64,000 nucleotides of DNA from 39-52-133 sp035531075 (GTDB lineage: Bacteria; Pseudomonadota; Gammaproteobacteria; Burkholderiales; Gallionellaceae): contig DATKTO010000031.1 of the NCBI GenBank assembly GCA_035531075.1, positions 1 through 64,000 on the forward strand, given 5' to 3'. Positions within the stretch are counted from its first letter, which is position 1, and each line of letters begins with the position of its first letter. The position numbers and the translations under genes were made by a program. The notes under the pieces were generated by a model. That model ran no database searches and was not told where the DNA came from. It saw nothing but the letters and a program-made list of their open reading frames with translations. Positions 1-6,033 of the stretch are shown in pieces.

Positions 1-1
1 A

Positions 2-28
2 GCCACAGCGGTTGATCCCCGCTGTGGC
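2..28. other. GC-rich hairpin at window start
   Basis: A perfect 10-bp inverted repeat (2-11 with 19-28, arms GCCACAGCGG / CCGCTGTGGC) encloses a 7-nt loop. No T-run follows on either strand, so a terminator is not supported. It lies beyond the last integron cassette and could be a leftover of a degenerate recombination site, but that is a guess. Confidence 0.4.
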
Positions 29-268
29 GGCAAGCCCGATGAACGAATGAGGGCAAGAGGTGCGGTTTATATCATGGCCCGGATGAGCACCTAAAATCCA
101 ACAAGGCCGATTATGGAAATGCAGTCTGTTCTTGTCTCGACTACTCGCGAATTAATGCAGTGATTTATTATTTGAGGAATGTGCGCTCTGCTTGCGCAGA
201 GGTTTTTATGACGGAGGAAAAAATGTGAAACTAAAAAATTTATCTTGACGGGGAAGTCCTTATGAAAG
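29..268. other. Intergenic, no gene seen
   Basis: AT-rich stretch downstream of the GIY-YIG cassette gene. No convincing ORF or RNA was found. On the minus strand an integron-core-like heptamer GTTGGAT occurs at 96-102, but it is about 170 bp from the preceding inverse core, too far for a normal attC. The end of the cassette array is therefore not defined. Confidence 0.5.
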
Positions 269-275
269 GTTAGGC
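269..275 (-). other. Inverse core (R'') of a possible terminal attC
   Basis: On the minus strand the heptamer GCCTAAC overlaps the stop codon of the GIY-YIG gene, as often seen where an integron cassette ORF runs into its attC. The matching downstream half was not convincingly found, so this attC may be degenerate or deleted. Confidence 0.4.
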
Positions 276-725
276 ATTGGCCCCCCCTCGTTTACCCTTC
301 CTATTTAACTCCGGCTTGTGTTTTGAGTCTATGTACTCTTCAAATTCCTTTCGTCCAAACGGTATGGGTAGCAGGGAGATCTTGAAACCTTTCATCGTTT
401 CTTCAACCATTTTTTCTATGTGCTCCGGGTATTTGATTGATGAGGTGGCCTTCTTGTAGTCTGGCACATCTTTGAAACGGAGCTCACCCAACGCCCTTCT
501 AACGGTATGGTGCCGTGAATTGAGCATGTCCGTGACGCGACCCGAAAGTGAGCCGGATTCACCAACATAAACCAACTTTCCATTTTCAAAGAGCATGTAC
601 ACCCCGGAATCGTTGGGAAAGGATTTTGCCCACTGTCTGGTGAGCTTCAGCTCTTTCCAGTTTTCAGAATTGAAAAGATGCTCTTCAATTCGTTCAATCT
701 CTTGTTGAATTGTCTCTATATCCAT
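270..725 (-). CDS. GIY-YIG domain protein (integron cassette gene)
   Basis: This 151-aa protein has the GIY-YIG nuclease hallmarks: GVY at residues 41-43, VYVG at 52-55 and a conserved Arg at about 63. An N-terminal helix (1-30) and a short basic C-terminal tail flank the domain. GIY-YIG proteins are endonucleases, but stand-alone cassette-borne ones have no assigned role. The ATG lies 11 nt after the attC core GTTAGGC (736-742) and the stop overlaps a second core-like heptamer at 269-275, so the gene fills a cassette almost exactly. That position makes it a mobile accessory gene, possibly in defence or DNA processing (inference). The domain call is solid and the function is unknown. Confidence 0.8.
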   Translation of the reverse strand: MDIETIQQEIERIEEHLFNSENWKELKLTRQWAKSFPNDSGVYMLFENGKLVYVGESGSLSGRVTDMLNSRHHTVRRALGELRFKDVPDYKKATSSIKYPEHIEKMVEETMKGFKISLLPIPFGRKEFEEYIDSKHKPELNRKGKRGGANA

Positions 726-735
726 TGACCTAAAT

Positions 736-780
736 GCCTAACGTAAAATTGAGGGGCTCGCCCGCTTCTGGGCGAGGAAT
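736..780 (-). other. attC right half (L'-R'), separated from its left half by the IS
   Basis: Read on the minus strand this segment ends in the simple core GTTAGGC (736-742), preceded by an L'-like arm with CCCCTC. The partner half lies at 2019-2049 on the other side of the IS3 element. Rejoining the two gives a normal attC order: R'' GCCCAAC, L'' arm, loop, L' arm, R' GTTAGGC. The ATG of the GIY-YIG cassette gene follows 11 nt later. Confidence 0.7.
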
Positions 781-806
781 CTTCCCCTAAAAAAATTGAC
801 ACCTGT

Positions 807-1622
807 TTAAGCCAGCCTATTTTCATACGTTGCTGGCGACACGTAATTTAATGACGAATGGATTCTACTGTGATTGTAGAAAGGAATATAGCTCCTCAGT
901 ACAGATAGCATTTGGCTGTCCTCGTTAAATTTATTGCCATGTATCACATCAGCCTTCATCGAATGGAAGAAGGATTCCATAAATGCATTATCGGTCACTT
1001 TGCCCGGTCGGTTCATGCTCTGAGTGATATGTAATTGTGCCAGCCTTGCACGGAAGGCATTGGCGTAATACTCGATACCGCGATCCGTATGGAAGATCAG
1101 CCCGGGAGGTGGGCTGCGTTTGCTGACTGCGTTATTGAGTGCGCGCAGGGTCAGTGCAACATTCTTTTGCTGGCCAAAGGCCCAGCCAATAATGCGGCGG
1201 GAGCAGCGGTCCATGACCACGGCCAGATAGCGGTAGATGGCACCCACCTTGAGATAGGTGATATCTGCGACCCAGACTTGGTTTGGAACGTGTGCCGGGT
1301 GTCCAATCTGCTGGTTGGGCAGGCTGCCATAGAATTTTTTCAGGTTGGGTGAGGTATAGCGCAAGGTGGCCCAGCGGCCCTTGATACCCAGCCGATTCAT
1401 TAACTTGGCCACCCGATTCTCACTCACTGACACGCCCTGCTGGTGCAATATGCGATACACCCTGGGGCTGCCATAGGTGCCACGGCTGGCCTGATGAACT
1501 TGTCTAATTTGGCTGGATAAACTTTCATTCTCCTGGTCTCGCTGGCTGGGCGAACGACTGCGCCAGGCATAGTAACCGGCTCGCGTTACACCATATACAC
1601 GGCACATTAAAGCGATAGACAT
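807..1622 (-). CDS. IS3-family transposase OrfB (DDE integrase domain)
   Basis: This 271-aa reading frame is the catalytic half of an IS3-family transposase. The HTH_21-like N-terminus (VYGVTRAGYYAW) is followed by an rve integrase core with the three acidic residues: Asp in VWVADITYL, Asp in FHTDRG, Glu in FMESFFHS. In this family OrfB is normally made as an OrfAB fusion by -1 frameshifting, and the frame here is open upstream of the ATG back to the slip site at 1688-1694. The gene is complete and lies on the same strand as orfA, 12 nt downstream. Its presence explains the broken attC around it. Confidence 0.95.
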   Translation of the reverse strand: MSIALMCRVYGVTRAGYYAWRSRSPSQRDQENESLSSQIRQVHQASRGTYGSPRVYRILHQQGVSVSENRVAKLMNRLGIKGRWATLRYTSPNLKKFYGSLPNQQIGHPAHVPNQVWVADITYLKVGAIYRYLAVVMDRCSRRIIGWAFGQQKNVALTLRALNNAVSKRSPPPGLIFHTDRGIEYYANAFRARLAQLHITQSMNRPGKVTDNAFMESFFHSMKADVIHGNKFNEDSQMLSVLRSYIPFYNHSRIHSSLNYVSPATYENRLA

Positions 1623-1633
1623 CTGTTGCCGGT

Positions 1634-1969
1634 TTACTTCGATGAATCCGAAGATTTCCGCTTTCGATCGGAAGTAAACCGGATGGCTTTTTTTAGGAGT
1701 TCATGCTCCTGTTGCAGTATTTTGTACTTCTTTTCCAGATCACGCAGCCGCTTAAGTTCGGCCACGGTCTCGTCATCCAGCTTGACGCCTTTTGTCACAA
1801 TTAATCCCTCCCTCGCTTGTTTTCGCCAGCGTGACAGCATGAAGGGGTGGATGTCCAGTGCTTCGGCAACATCCTGAATTAACAAACCGGGTAATTCACT
1901 TAATCGTACTGCAGTTGCTTTGAAGTGCATGCTGTAACGATGCACTTTTGGTAGTCCTGATCTTGCCAT
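1634..1969 (-). CDS. IS3-family transposase OrfA (HTH_Tnp_1)
   Basis: A 111-aa DNA-binding half of the transposase. The N-terminal helix-turn-helix region (SMHFKATAVRLSEL, then IQDVAEALDIHPFMLSRWRKQ) is followed by a leucine-zipper-like coiled coil (DDETVAELKRLRDLEKKYKIL...EHELLKKA). The run CTA AAA AAA GCC near the end contains seven A residues (1688-1694 on the plus strand). Slipping back one base there enters the orfB frame, which is open from this point. OrfA alone normally binds the terminal repeats and represses transposition. Complete, no sign of decay. Confidence 0.95.
   Translation of the reverse strand: MARSGLPKVHRYSMHFKATAVRLSELPGLLIQDVAEALDIHPFMLSRWRKQAREGLIVTKGVKLDDETVAELKRLRDLEKKYKILQQEHELLKKAIRFTSDRKRKSSDSSK
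1688..1694 (-). promoter_or_regulatory. Programmed -1 frameshift slip site (A7)
   Basis: Seven consecutive A residues on the coding strand, read as (ct)A AAA AAA Gcc in orfA. A -1 slip places ribosomes in the orfB frame, which has no stop between here and the orfB ATG. This is the standard IS3-family mechanism for making OrfAB; efficiency cannot be judged from sequence. Confidence 0.75.
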
Positions 1970-2018
1970 TTAACACCTCCGTTTTGTTAGGTGGAGGTGT
2001 CAACTAATTTAGGGGAAG

Positions 2019-2049
2019 TTTAGCGTCCCGCTCGAACGCCGGGTTGGGC
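2019..2049 (-). other. attC left half (R''-L''), interrupted by IS3 element
   Basis: On the minus strand this begins with the inverse core GCCCAAC (2043-2049) followed by the L'' arm CGTTCGAGCGGGACGC, a very common integron attC arm. The IS3 element starts right after it, and the rest of the site is at 736-780. The stop of the upstream cassette ORF lies 31 nt before the inverse core. Confidence 0.75.
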
Positions 2050-2079
2050 TTTGAATTAGCAATCAAGAAACCCATATTG

Positions 2080-2358
2080 TTAAAAAAAAGTTTCTCTGAG
2101 TGTTCTTAAAATGAAAGCTAACAAAGCGAAAAACAGCATTGCTACGAATGAAGTAATGGTGCTCTTCCTATACTTAATCCCGGCAGAAGTGAAATATTCA
2201 CTGTGGAGATAAGCGGCTGGATTGAGCAGAACGAAGATGGAGATCCCGGGCTGCAGATTTCTGTTTGTGAGATGCCAGTAGTACATGCCTATGCCCCAAA
2301 AACACATCGCAATTAGCCCAATGGCAGCTTGGATGAATGTCAGTATGTTACTGGTCAT
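2080..2358 (-). CDS. Small membrane protein of an integron cassette, unknown function
   Basis: The predicted protein of 92 aa has two or three hydrophobic segments (an N-terminal helix rich in I/L/F, a middle stretch around PGISIFVLLNPAAYL and a C-terminal helix FVAMLFFALLAFIL), so it is probably an inner-membrane protein. I chose the ATG at 2358 because it follows the attC core GTTGGGC (2367-2373) by 8 nt; the longer frame from 2382 would start inside the attC itself. I do not recognise the family. It is bounded by attC sites on both sides, hence a mobile cassette gene without a promoter of its own in view. Confidence 0.65.
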   Translation of the reverse strand: MTSNILTFIQAAIGLIAMCFWGIGMYYWHLTNRNLQPGISIFVLLNPAAYLHSEYFTSAGIKYRKSTITSFVAMLFFALLAFILRTLRETFF

Positions 2359-2366
2359 CGTAGTAA

Positions 2367-2447
2367 GCCCAACGTTCCACATGAGCCGCGGCTTGCCCTG
2401 GAGCGCAGCGGAAGGGTAAGCAGTCGGACTCGATGTGGTTGTTGGGC
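2367..2447 (-). other. Complete attC recombination site
   Basis: An 81-bp imperfect palindrome. On the minus strand: R'' GCCCAAC (2441-2447), L'' CCACATCGAGTCC, a 30-odd-nt loop, L' GGCTCATGTGG, R' GTTGGGC (2367-2373). The arms pair except for unpaired bases on one side only (an extra C inside CCACAT-C-GAG and an extra T). These are the extrahelical bases that orient integrase on a folded attC strand. It sits between two short ORFs in the same orientation, 13 nt after one stop and 8 nt before the next ATG. Strong evidence for gene cassettes. Confidence 0.85.
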
Positions 2448-2460
2448 GCTATTCTAAATG

Positions 2461-2832
2461 TCATCGTACAGGACGCCAAGCAACAGGAATTTCCCCATAG
2501 ATAATCGTAGTCTCGCCCTGCCTTAGCATGATTCCAATTATGCGTTTATTCGCGAACTCTTCGAACCCCCATCTGCAACTCTCTCTGAATGGCACATCGC
2601 CACGTTGAACGAACAAACTGACTTGCGCTCCCGATGGAACCTTGCCTCGTATACCTCTCGGGACACACGGCGGCTCATCAACAACGAAATATTCATCTGG
2701 TTTTAAATGAAGTGTTTCAACACCCTCAGAAACGCGTTTCCCAAGAAGGCTCTTGATGTCATCGTTCCCTGCATAAGCAACGGCAAAACATTGGCATAAG
2801 AACAAGCAAGTGACTAGCAAAAACTGCTTCAT
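2461..2832 (-). CDS. Secreted protein of an integron cassette, unknown function
   Basis: A 123-aa product starting MKQFLLV, with a signal-peptide-like N-terminus (hydrophobic LLVTCLFLCQCFAVAYA) and a predicted export site near residue 22. The mature part is about 100 aa with three Cys-containing stretches and no domain I recognise. The ATG at 2832 lies 8 nt after the core GTTGGGC (2840-2846); an upstream in-frame start at 2865 would cross that core and is less likely. The stop is 13 nt before the attC at 2367-2447. Probably periplasmic or surface, role unknown. Confidence 0.65.
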   Translation of the reverse strand: MKQFLLVTCLFLCQCFAVAYAGNDDIKSLLGKRVSEGVETLHLKPDEYFVVDEPPCVPRGIRGKVPSGAQVSLFVQRGDVPFRESCRWGFEEFANKRIIGIMLRQGETTIIYGEIPVAWRPVR

Positions 2833-2839
2833 ATTTTGC

Positions 2840-2846
2840 GCCCAAC
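2840..2846 (-). other. Integron core site (GTTGGGC) at cassette boundary
   Basis: The heptamer GTTGGGC on the minus strand fits the core consensus GTTRRRY and lies 8 nt before the ATG of the secreted cassette protein. No matching GCCCAAC was seen upstream, so this is either a degenerate attC, an attI, or the edge of the array. Confidence 0.5.
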
Positions 2847-2855
2847 AGTAATTAG

Positions 2856-2873
2856 ACGGACCCACCGGTCCGT
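2856..2873. other. Perfect 7-bp hairpin next to cassette boundary
   Basis: Arms ACGGACC (2856-2862) and GGTCCGT (2867-2873) enclose a 4-nt loop. The stem extends imperfectly into flanking TAAT/ATTA. It lies just outside the first cassette core and could be the remains of an attC stem or a terminator-like hairpin without a strong T-run. Confidence 0.35.
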
Positions 2874-3150
2874 ATTATTAAAAATAGTGAAGCGTGTATA
2901 TTCTGGCTAACCATTTGTTTTATTTTAAACTCGGTTAATTTTACTGTCCGTATATTAATTAATAGTACAGACGCATTGAACCACACCAATCAACTCATGG
3001 ATATAGGCCAAAATATCTAGTTAGTTTAGTTCAATTAACTTTAATTACTGAGGAAGGGTCGAGTGTCTTCTTTGGAGTGGATTTGTGACTGACCGGTTTT
3101 GGCCGATACTTGCCGTTTTCAGTGGCCGCTCGACGCTAATGCGTGGTCAG
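2874..3150. other. AT-rich intergenic region, no gene
   Basis: About 280 bp between the first cassette and the receiver-PilZ gene; no integrase gene or remnant was recognised. At about 3086-3130 there is a short motif resembling one at about 5240-5275 (both contain GGCCGATACT), probably a dispersed repeat. Confidence 0.5.
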
Positions 3151-3906
3151 CTACTGTTGCCATTTGGCGGTAGATTTTTCCTTGCATGAAGCGATAAATG
3201 CTTCGAGTTTTTCTTTGAGCGGCGGGGTGACGTCAACAAACTCGATTGTTACCTCGGTATTGTGCAATGGGTCGGCGCAAGATTTGCTGAATTCCACCCG
3301 CTTTATTCTGGCGTGAGCATCGAATGAAAAATCGTTTTCCGGCAGCAGGGTAACGGTTGCATAATCATTGACATGCCCGCTGCCGGGTTTGACTTGCGAG
3401 ATTTTCATTCTGCAACCGGTCATCGAGATCTCTGCCAATTCCGCGCCATATTGATGGAATGAATCGAAACCAATGTTGATTTCACAAGGGAGGGCAACCT
3501 TGAACCTCTCGGCGCCACGCTGTTCCGTCAAGCCGGTGATCCGGTGCACCACGCTAGTCAACTGGTTAGGGGAAAAGGGTTTGCACAGGTAATCGGCGGC
3601 GCCTTCCAGCATGGCAATCTCCCGGGTGACAATCTCATCCTCAGAGGACATCAGAACGAAGCGGGTGTGCTTTCCGTTCGGGCCGTTGCGGGCGGTTCCC
3701 AGCAAATCTCGGGGGGGCAGGCCTGGCATCTCCAGCGAGGTGAAAATCCAGTCGATGGCGCGTCCGGAGTTCAGTACTCGAAATGCGCCGTCTGCATCTT
3801 TAGCTTCGTGAATTACGTTGAAACCCAGTTTCTGATGGAGGACTTCCCGAACGTACTTCCGTATGGATGTAGAAGTATCAACGATTAGCGCATTGGACTG
3901 TAACAT
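3151..3906 (-). CDS. Receiver-PilZ protein lacking the phospho-acceptor Asp
   Basis: A 251-aa cytoplasmic protein: CheY-like receiver (about 4-125) then PilZ domain (about 128-245). The PilZ part keeps the cyclic-di-GMP-binding signature, RxxxR at 130-134 and ExSxxG at 159-164 (usual first residue D or N). The receiver is degenerate. The site of the phosphorylated Asp is Ser57 (TSLEMPG), the usual Asp pair after the first strand is D10-T11, while Lys109 and Ser87 are retained. It is therefore unlikely to be phosphorylated conventionally and may respond mainly to cyclic-di-GMP. A cyclic-di-GMP-I riboswitch lies in its leader (4039-4128), giving a second layer of control by the same ligand. The RBS GAGAGGAGAG precedes the ATG. 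Confidence 0.85.
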   Translation of the reverse strand: MLQSNALIVDTSTSIRKYVREVLHQKLGFNVIHEAKDADGAFRVLNSGRAIDWIFTSLEMPGLPPRDLLGTARNGPNGKHTRFVLMSSEDEIVTREIAMLEGAADYLCKPFSPNQLTSVVHRITGLTEQRGAERFKVALPCEINIGFDSFHQYGAELAEISMTGCRMKISQVKPGSGHVNDYATVTLLPENDFSFDAHARIKRVEFSKSCADPLHNTEVTIEFVDVTPPLKEKLEAFIASCKEKSTAKWQQ

Positions 3907-3951
3907 GGTTCTCTCCTCTCATCGTGCGGCTCTGACGCGGAGACCAGCTAC

Positions 3952-4007
3952 GCGCAGGAATGCCGGGGCAATCAGTTTTTAAAAAGGTTGCCGGGGCAAG
4001 TGAGGGA
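3952..4007. repeat. Direct repeat TGCCGGGGCAA x2 in the leader
   Basis: Two copies of TGCCGGGGCAA about 35 bp apart flank an A/T run in the leader between the riboswitch aptamer and the receiver-PilZ ATG. Each is nearly palindromic, so they could pair with one another and act in the expression platform. No classical terminator with a T-run was identified. Confidence 0.4.
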
Positions 4008-4038
4008 GGACGCTGCTAAACACAAAGAAGAAAGAATT

Positions 4039-4128
4039 CATCGGTTTGGCGACCCCGCTGTCATGTGGCATAGCCAGTTAGACCGGTGGTTTTGCGTCCC
4101 CGCCTTTTGGTCGGGTTTGCCCTTTACA
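4039..4128 (-). promoter_or_regulatory. Cyclic-di-GMP-I (GEMM) riboswitch aptamer
   Basis: On the minus strand the conserved core elements occur in order: AAAGGGCAAACC, a P2 hairpin (CCCG..CC-AAAA-GG..CGGG), GGGACGCAAA, then CCACCGGTCTAA, and finally the P3 closing strand AGCGGGGTCGCC. These match the GEMM-I consensus closely; the outer P1 helix is weak. The aptamer is about 130 nt upstream of the receiver-PilZ ATG (3906) in the same orientation. The gene of a cyclic-di-GMP receptor is thus itself controlled by cyclic-di-GMP. Whether the switch turns expression on or off cannot be read from the sequence. Confidence 0.88.
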
Positions 4129-4283
4129 TCCTTAATAAATTAACTCTAGCAGATTGTGATGAAAAGTGTGTTAAATATTTTTTTGAGTGGCTAGTTTGGC
4201 ACACAGCCGGACTTCACATAGCCAAACTGGCTTCCTTGAAGTCGGCGGGTCACGACCACCTGAAATTGGGCGGATATAGCCAG

Positions 4284-5192
4284 TCAGCCAAAATCAAAAT
4301 CTGCCGACACCGTTTGCCCTACGTGTAATACGGCACCGACCCCCCGAAGCACAATAGTATTCATGCCGAAAGAGACCGCGCCACTTACTCGTGCATCCTT
4401 CCGATAGCTTTGCAGGGTATCCCCGACTTCCGGGCTGATTCGCGCAGTCAGAGGATCAACATTTGGTATGGGACAGCGTGGACAGGGCTTGACGGGTTTG
4501 AGCAACACTTCTTCGGCGCCTGCCTCAAGGTACATCACACCCAGGTGATCCTCATCGTGAGCCTGCAGTCCCGACAGCACCACATTGGGCCTGAATCGTT
4601 CGATGCTGACGCTTGAATGGCCCGCGGCGACTAATCGCTCATTCAATTGTGCATGAGATGCTTCGCCAAGCACCAGCAGAGGAAATCCATCACTGAACTG
4701 GTTAAGGGCCTGAACCCCTTCCGTCCACAGCAGGCTGGAGACACGTCGGTGCGCGGGATTAAATCGAACCAGTCGATAGGCGCCAGTCATGGAGCGGCGA
4801 CGCGTACTGTTGGGCAGTTCAAGGAACTCGGTGAGCCATTGTGCAGCCTCGTCACCCATATCGAAGGCGGGAACTTCGTCATCCCATATCTTCACAAATA
4901 ACGGCTGCCTTTGCACATTAAGCGCAACGCGCAACGCCGGCATTTCGGGGGTGCTCAGCACCAATGCATCGGGGTTGATCTGTGGGCGAAGCAGCGCTAA
5001 GCGAGGGTGTTCGCGCTGAGTCATAAATAGGCCTTGCGCATCCACAACCATCCAGGCCCGATCAAGATCCAGACCCGTCCCGGTCAACAAGGCCTCCTGT
5101 ACCTCAATCCCCGCGCATGATTTGACGGGATAAACTAACAGACGAGCGATCTCGGCTCTGACATCTCGATTTGTAACATTAGCTAGATTCAT
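4284..5192 (-). CDS. MOSC domain protein (YcbX/mARC-like N-terminal barrel)
   Basis: A 302-aa protein with an N-terminal MOSC beta-barrel (about 14-130, LLVYPVKSCAGIEV at the start) followed by a MOSC domain (about 140-295). MOSC proteins bind molybdenum cofactor and act in Moco-dependent reductions or sulfur transfer. The CPRCPIPNVDP motif (Cys237, Cys240) is typical; the first Cys is the expected molybdenum or sulfur ligand. The C-terminal ferredoxin found in E. coli YcbX is absent, so the electron donor must be another protein. It stands alone, with the riboswitch on one side and an intergenic repeat on the other. Confidence 0.85.
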   Translation of the reverse strand: MNLANVTNRDVRAEIARLLVYPVKSCAGIEVQEALLTGTGLDLDRAWMVVDAQGLFMTQREHPRLALLRPQINPDALVLSTPEMPALRVALNVQRQPLFVKIWDDEVPAFDMGDEAAQWLTEFLELPNSTRRRSMTGAYRLVRFNPAHRRVSSLLWTEGVQALNQFSDGFPLLVLGEASHAQLNERLVAAGHSSVSIERFRPNVVLSGLQAHDEDHLGVMYLEAGAEEVLLKPVKPCPRCPIPNVDPLTARISPEVGDTLQSYRKDARVSGAVSFGMNTIVLRGVGAVLHVGQTVSADFDFG

Positions 5193-5353
5193 GGAATGAT
5201 TGGCTTGGAGGCGAATTCAGTCGCTTTCTTCTTCAGTGTGAATGACCGTTAGTGGCCGATACTGCCTGTCATGCCAGCCCAGTTTATCAGCTATATTTTA
5301 GCGGCGTGTTTTATATAGCAAAATAAGCCTGCTCCTATCGCCATCTCGTGAAT

Positions 5354-5821
5354 TCAGCCGTGCAATACTCTTGCCCTCAAGCCATTCAGCACCCGCGCCG
5401 GCAGCAGCAGGCGCCAGTCCAGCGGCGGCAGCTCCATGGCATCCAGCGTGTTCTTTGCCAGCAGCCCCAGTTCGGTGTCGCCTTCCGTCAGCAGGCGGCG
5501 GCTGAAAAACAGCGTGTCGGGGTCTTCCTTGCGCAGCGCAAGCTGGATGAAGTCGTAGGCTTTTGCAGTGATGGAGAGGTCGGGTGTTTTGCCGCTGCGG
5601 GTTGCGCTGACGCCACGTTTATCGAGGGTGAAATTAAATTCTATGTGCGCATCTTTTACGCGCAGGCAGATGTGCTTGCCGTGCAGCGGCTGCAGCGCCT
5701 CCGCGCGCAGAGTTTCTCCCAGGGCCAGGTTTAGCGCCTGGGCGAAGGCGAGGGAGTGCGGATATTGCGGCAGGATGGAAAATAGTTGGCTGAGCGGTTG
5801 GGGGAGGGTGAAGGGTTGCAA
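5354..5821 (-). CDS. ubiT: UbiT, SCP2-domain accessory factor for O2-independent ubiquinone synthesis
   Basis: A 155-aa protein with a single SCP2 lipid-binding domain (about 15-140). The family binds isoprenoid lipids and UbiT presents ubiquinone precursors to the biosynthetic complex without oxygen. I start at a TTG (5821) preceded by AGGAG at 6-nt spacing. An ATG 60 nt further upstream (5878) has no good RBS, and the frame above that crosses a 44-bp palindrome. It follows ubiV and ubiU on the same strand, the canonical trio. Length is close to the family norm (about 170). The intergenic palindrome at 5913-5956 separates it from ubiV. Confidence 0.85.
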   Translation of the reverse strand: MQPFTLPQPLSQLFSILPQYPHSLAFAQALNLALGETLRAEALQPLHGKHICLRVKDAHIEFNFTLDKRGVSATRSGKTPDLSITAKAYDFIQLALRKEDPDTLFFSRRLLTEGDTELGLLAKNTLDAMELPPLDWRLLLPARVLNGLRARVLHG

Positions 5822-5912
5822 GGTGTTCTCCTGGTAATGGTTGGCTGGTACGCATTTCAAATTGCAAAAACGTTTCATCGGTCGGATTAAACGCCAAGCT
5901 GCTGTGAACCAT

Positions 5913-5956
5913 GTAGGGTGCGTCGCACGCACCATGGTGCGCACGGCGCACCCTAC
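5913..5956. repeat. 44-bp near-perfect palindrome, copy 1
   Basis: It begins GTAGGGTGCG and ends CGCACCCTAC, with CACCATGGTG at the centre. The left arm differs from the right at one or two positions. A fully perfect copy lies at 56669-56712. It sits between ubiV and ubiT and could form a long hairpin in the transcript. Confidence 0.85.
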
Positions 5957-6033
5957 TGGTGAGATATGTTGCAGTGCGTGGGACGCCCCCTGCATCTTGT
6001 TTGCATAGGCTTCGGCATAGGCAAGTTAATACC

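Larger units (their letters stand above)
781..2018 (-). mobile_element. IS3-family insertion sequence, complete, inserted in an attC
   Basis: The element is about 1.24 kb. Imperfect terminal inverted repeats begin CTTCCCCTAA at both ends (left 781-~806; right, reverse complemented, ~1991-2018), with GTTGACACCT or TTGACACCT conserved inside. It carries orfA and orfB in the usual IS3 arrangement with a seven-A slip site between them. No clear target duplication is visible: the flanks read GGAAT on the left and TTTAG on the right. It interrupts the variable loop of an attC site. Both ORFs are open, so it may still be active. Confidence 0.9.

Noticed and set aside
96..275. A complete terminal attC after the GIY-YIG cassette
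   Set aside because: The two candidate cores are about 170 bp apart, longer than normal, and the arms between them do not pair.
2847..3150. attI or intI remnant upstream of the first cassette
   Set aside because: No inverse core, no integrase motif and no coding remnant were seen.
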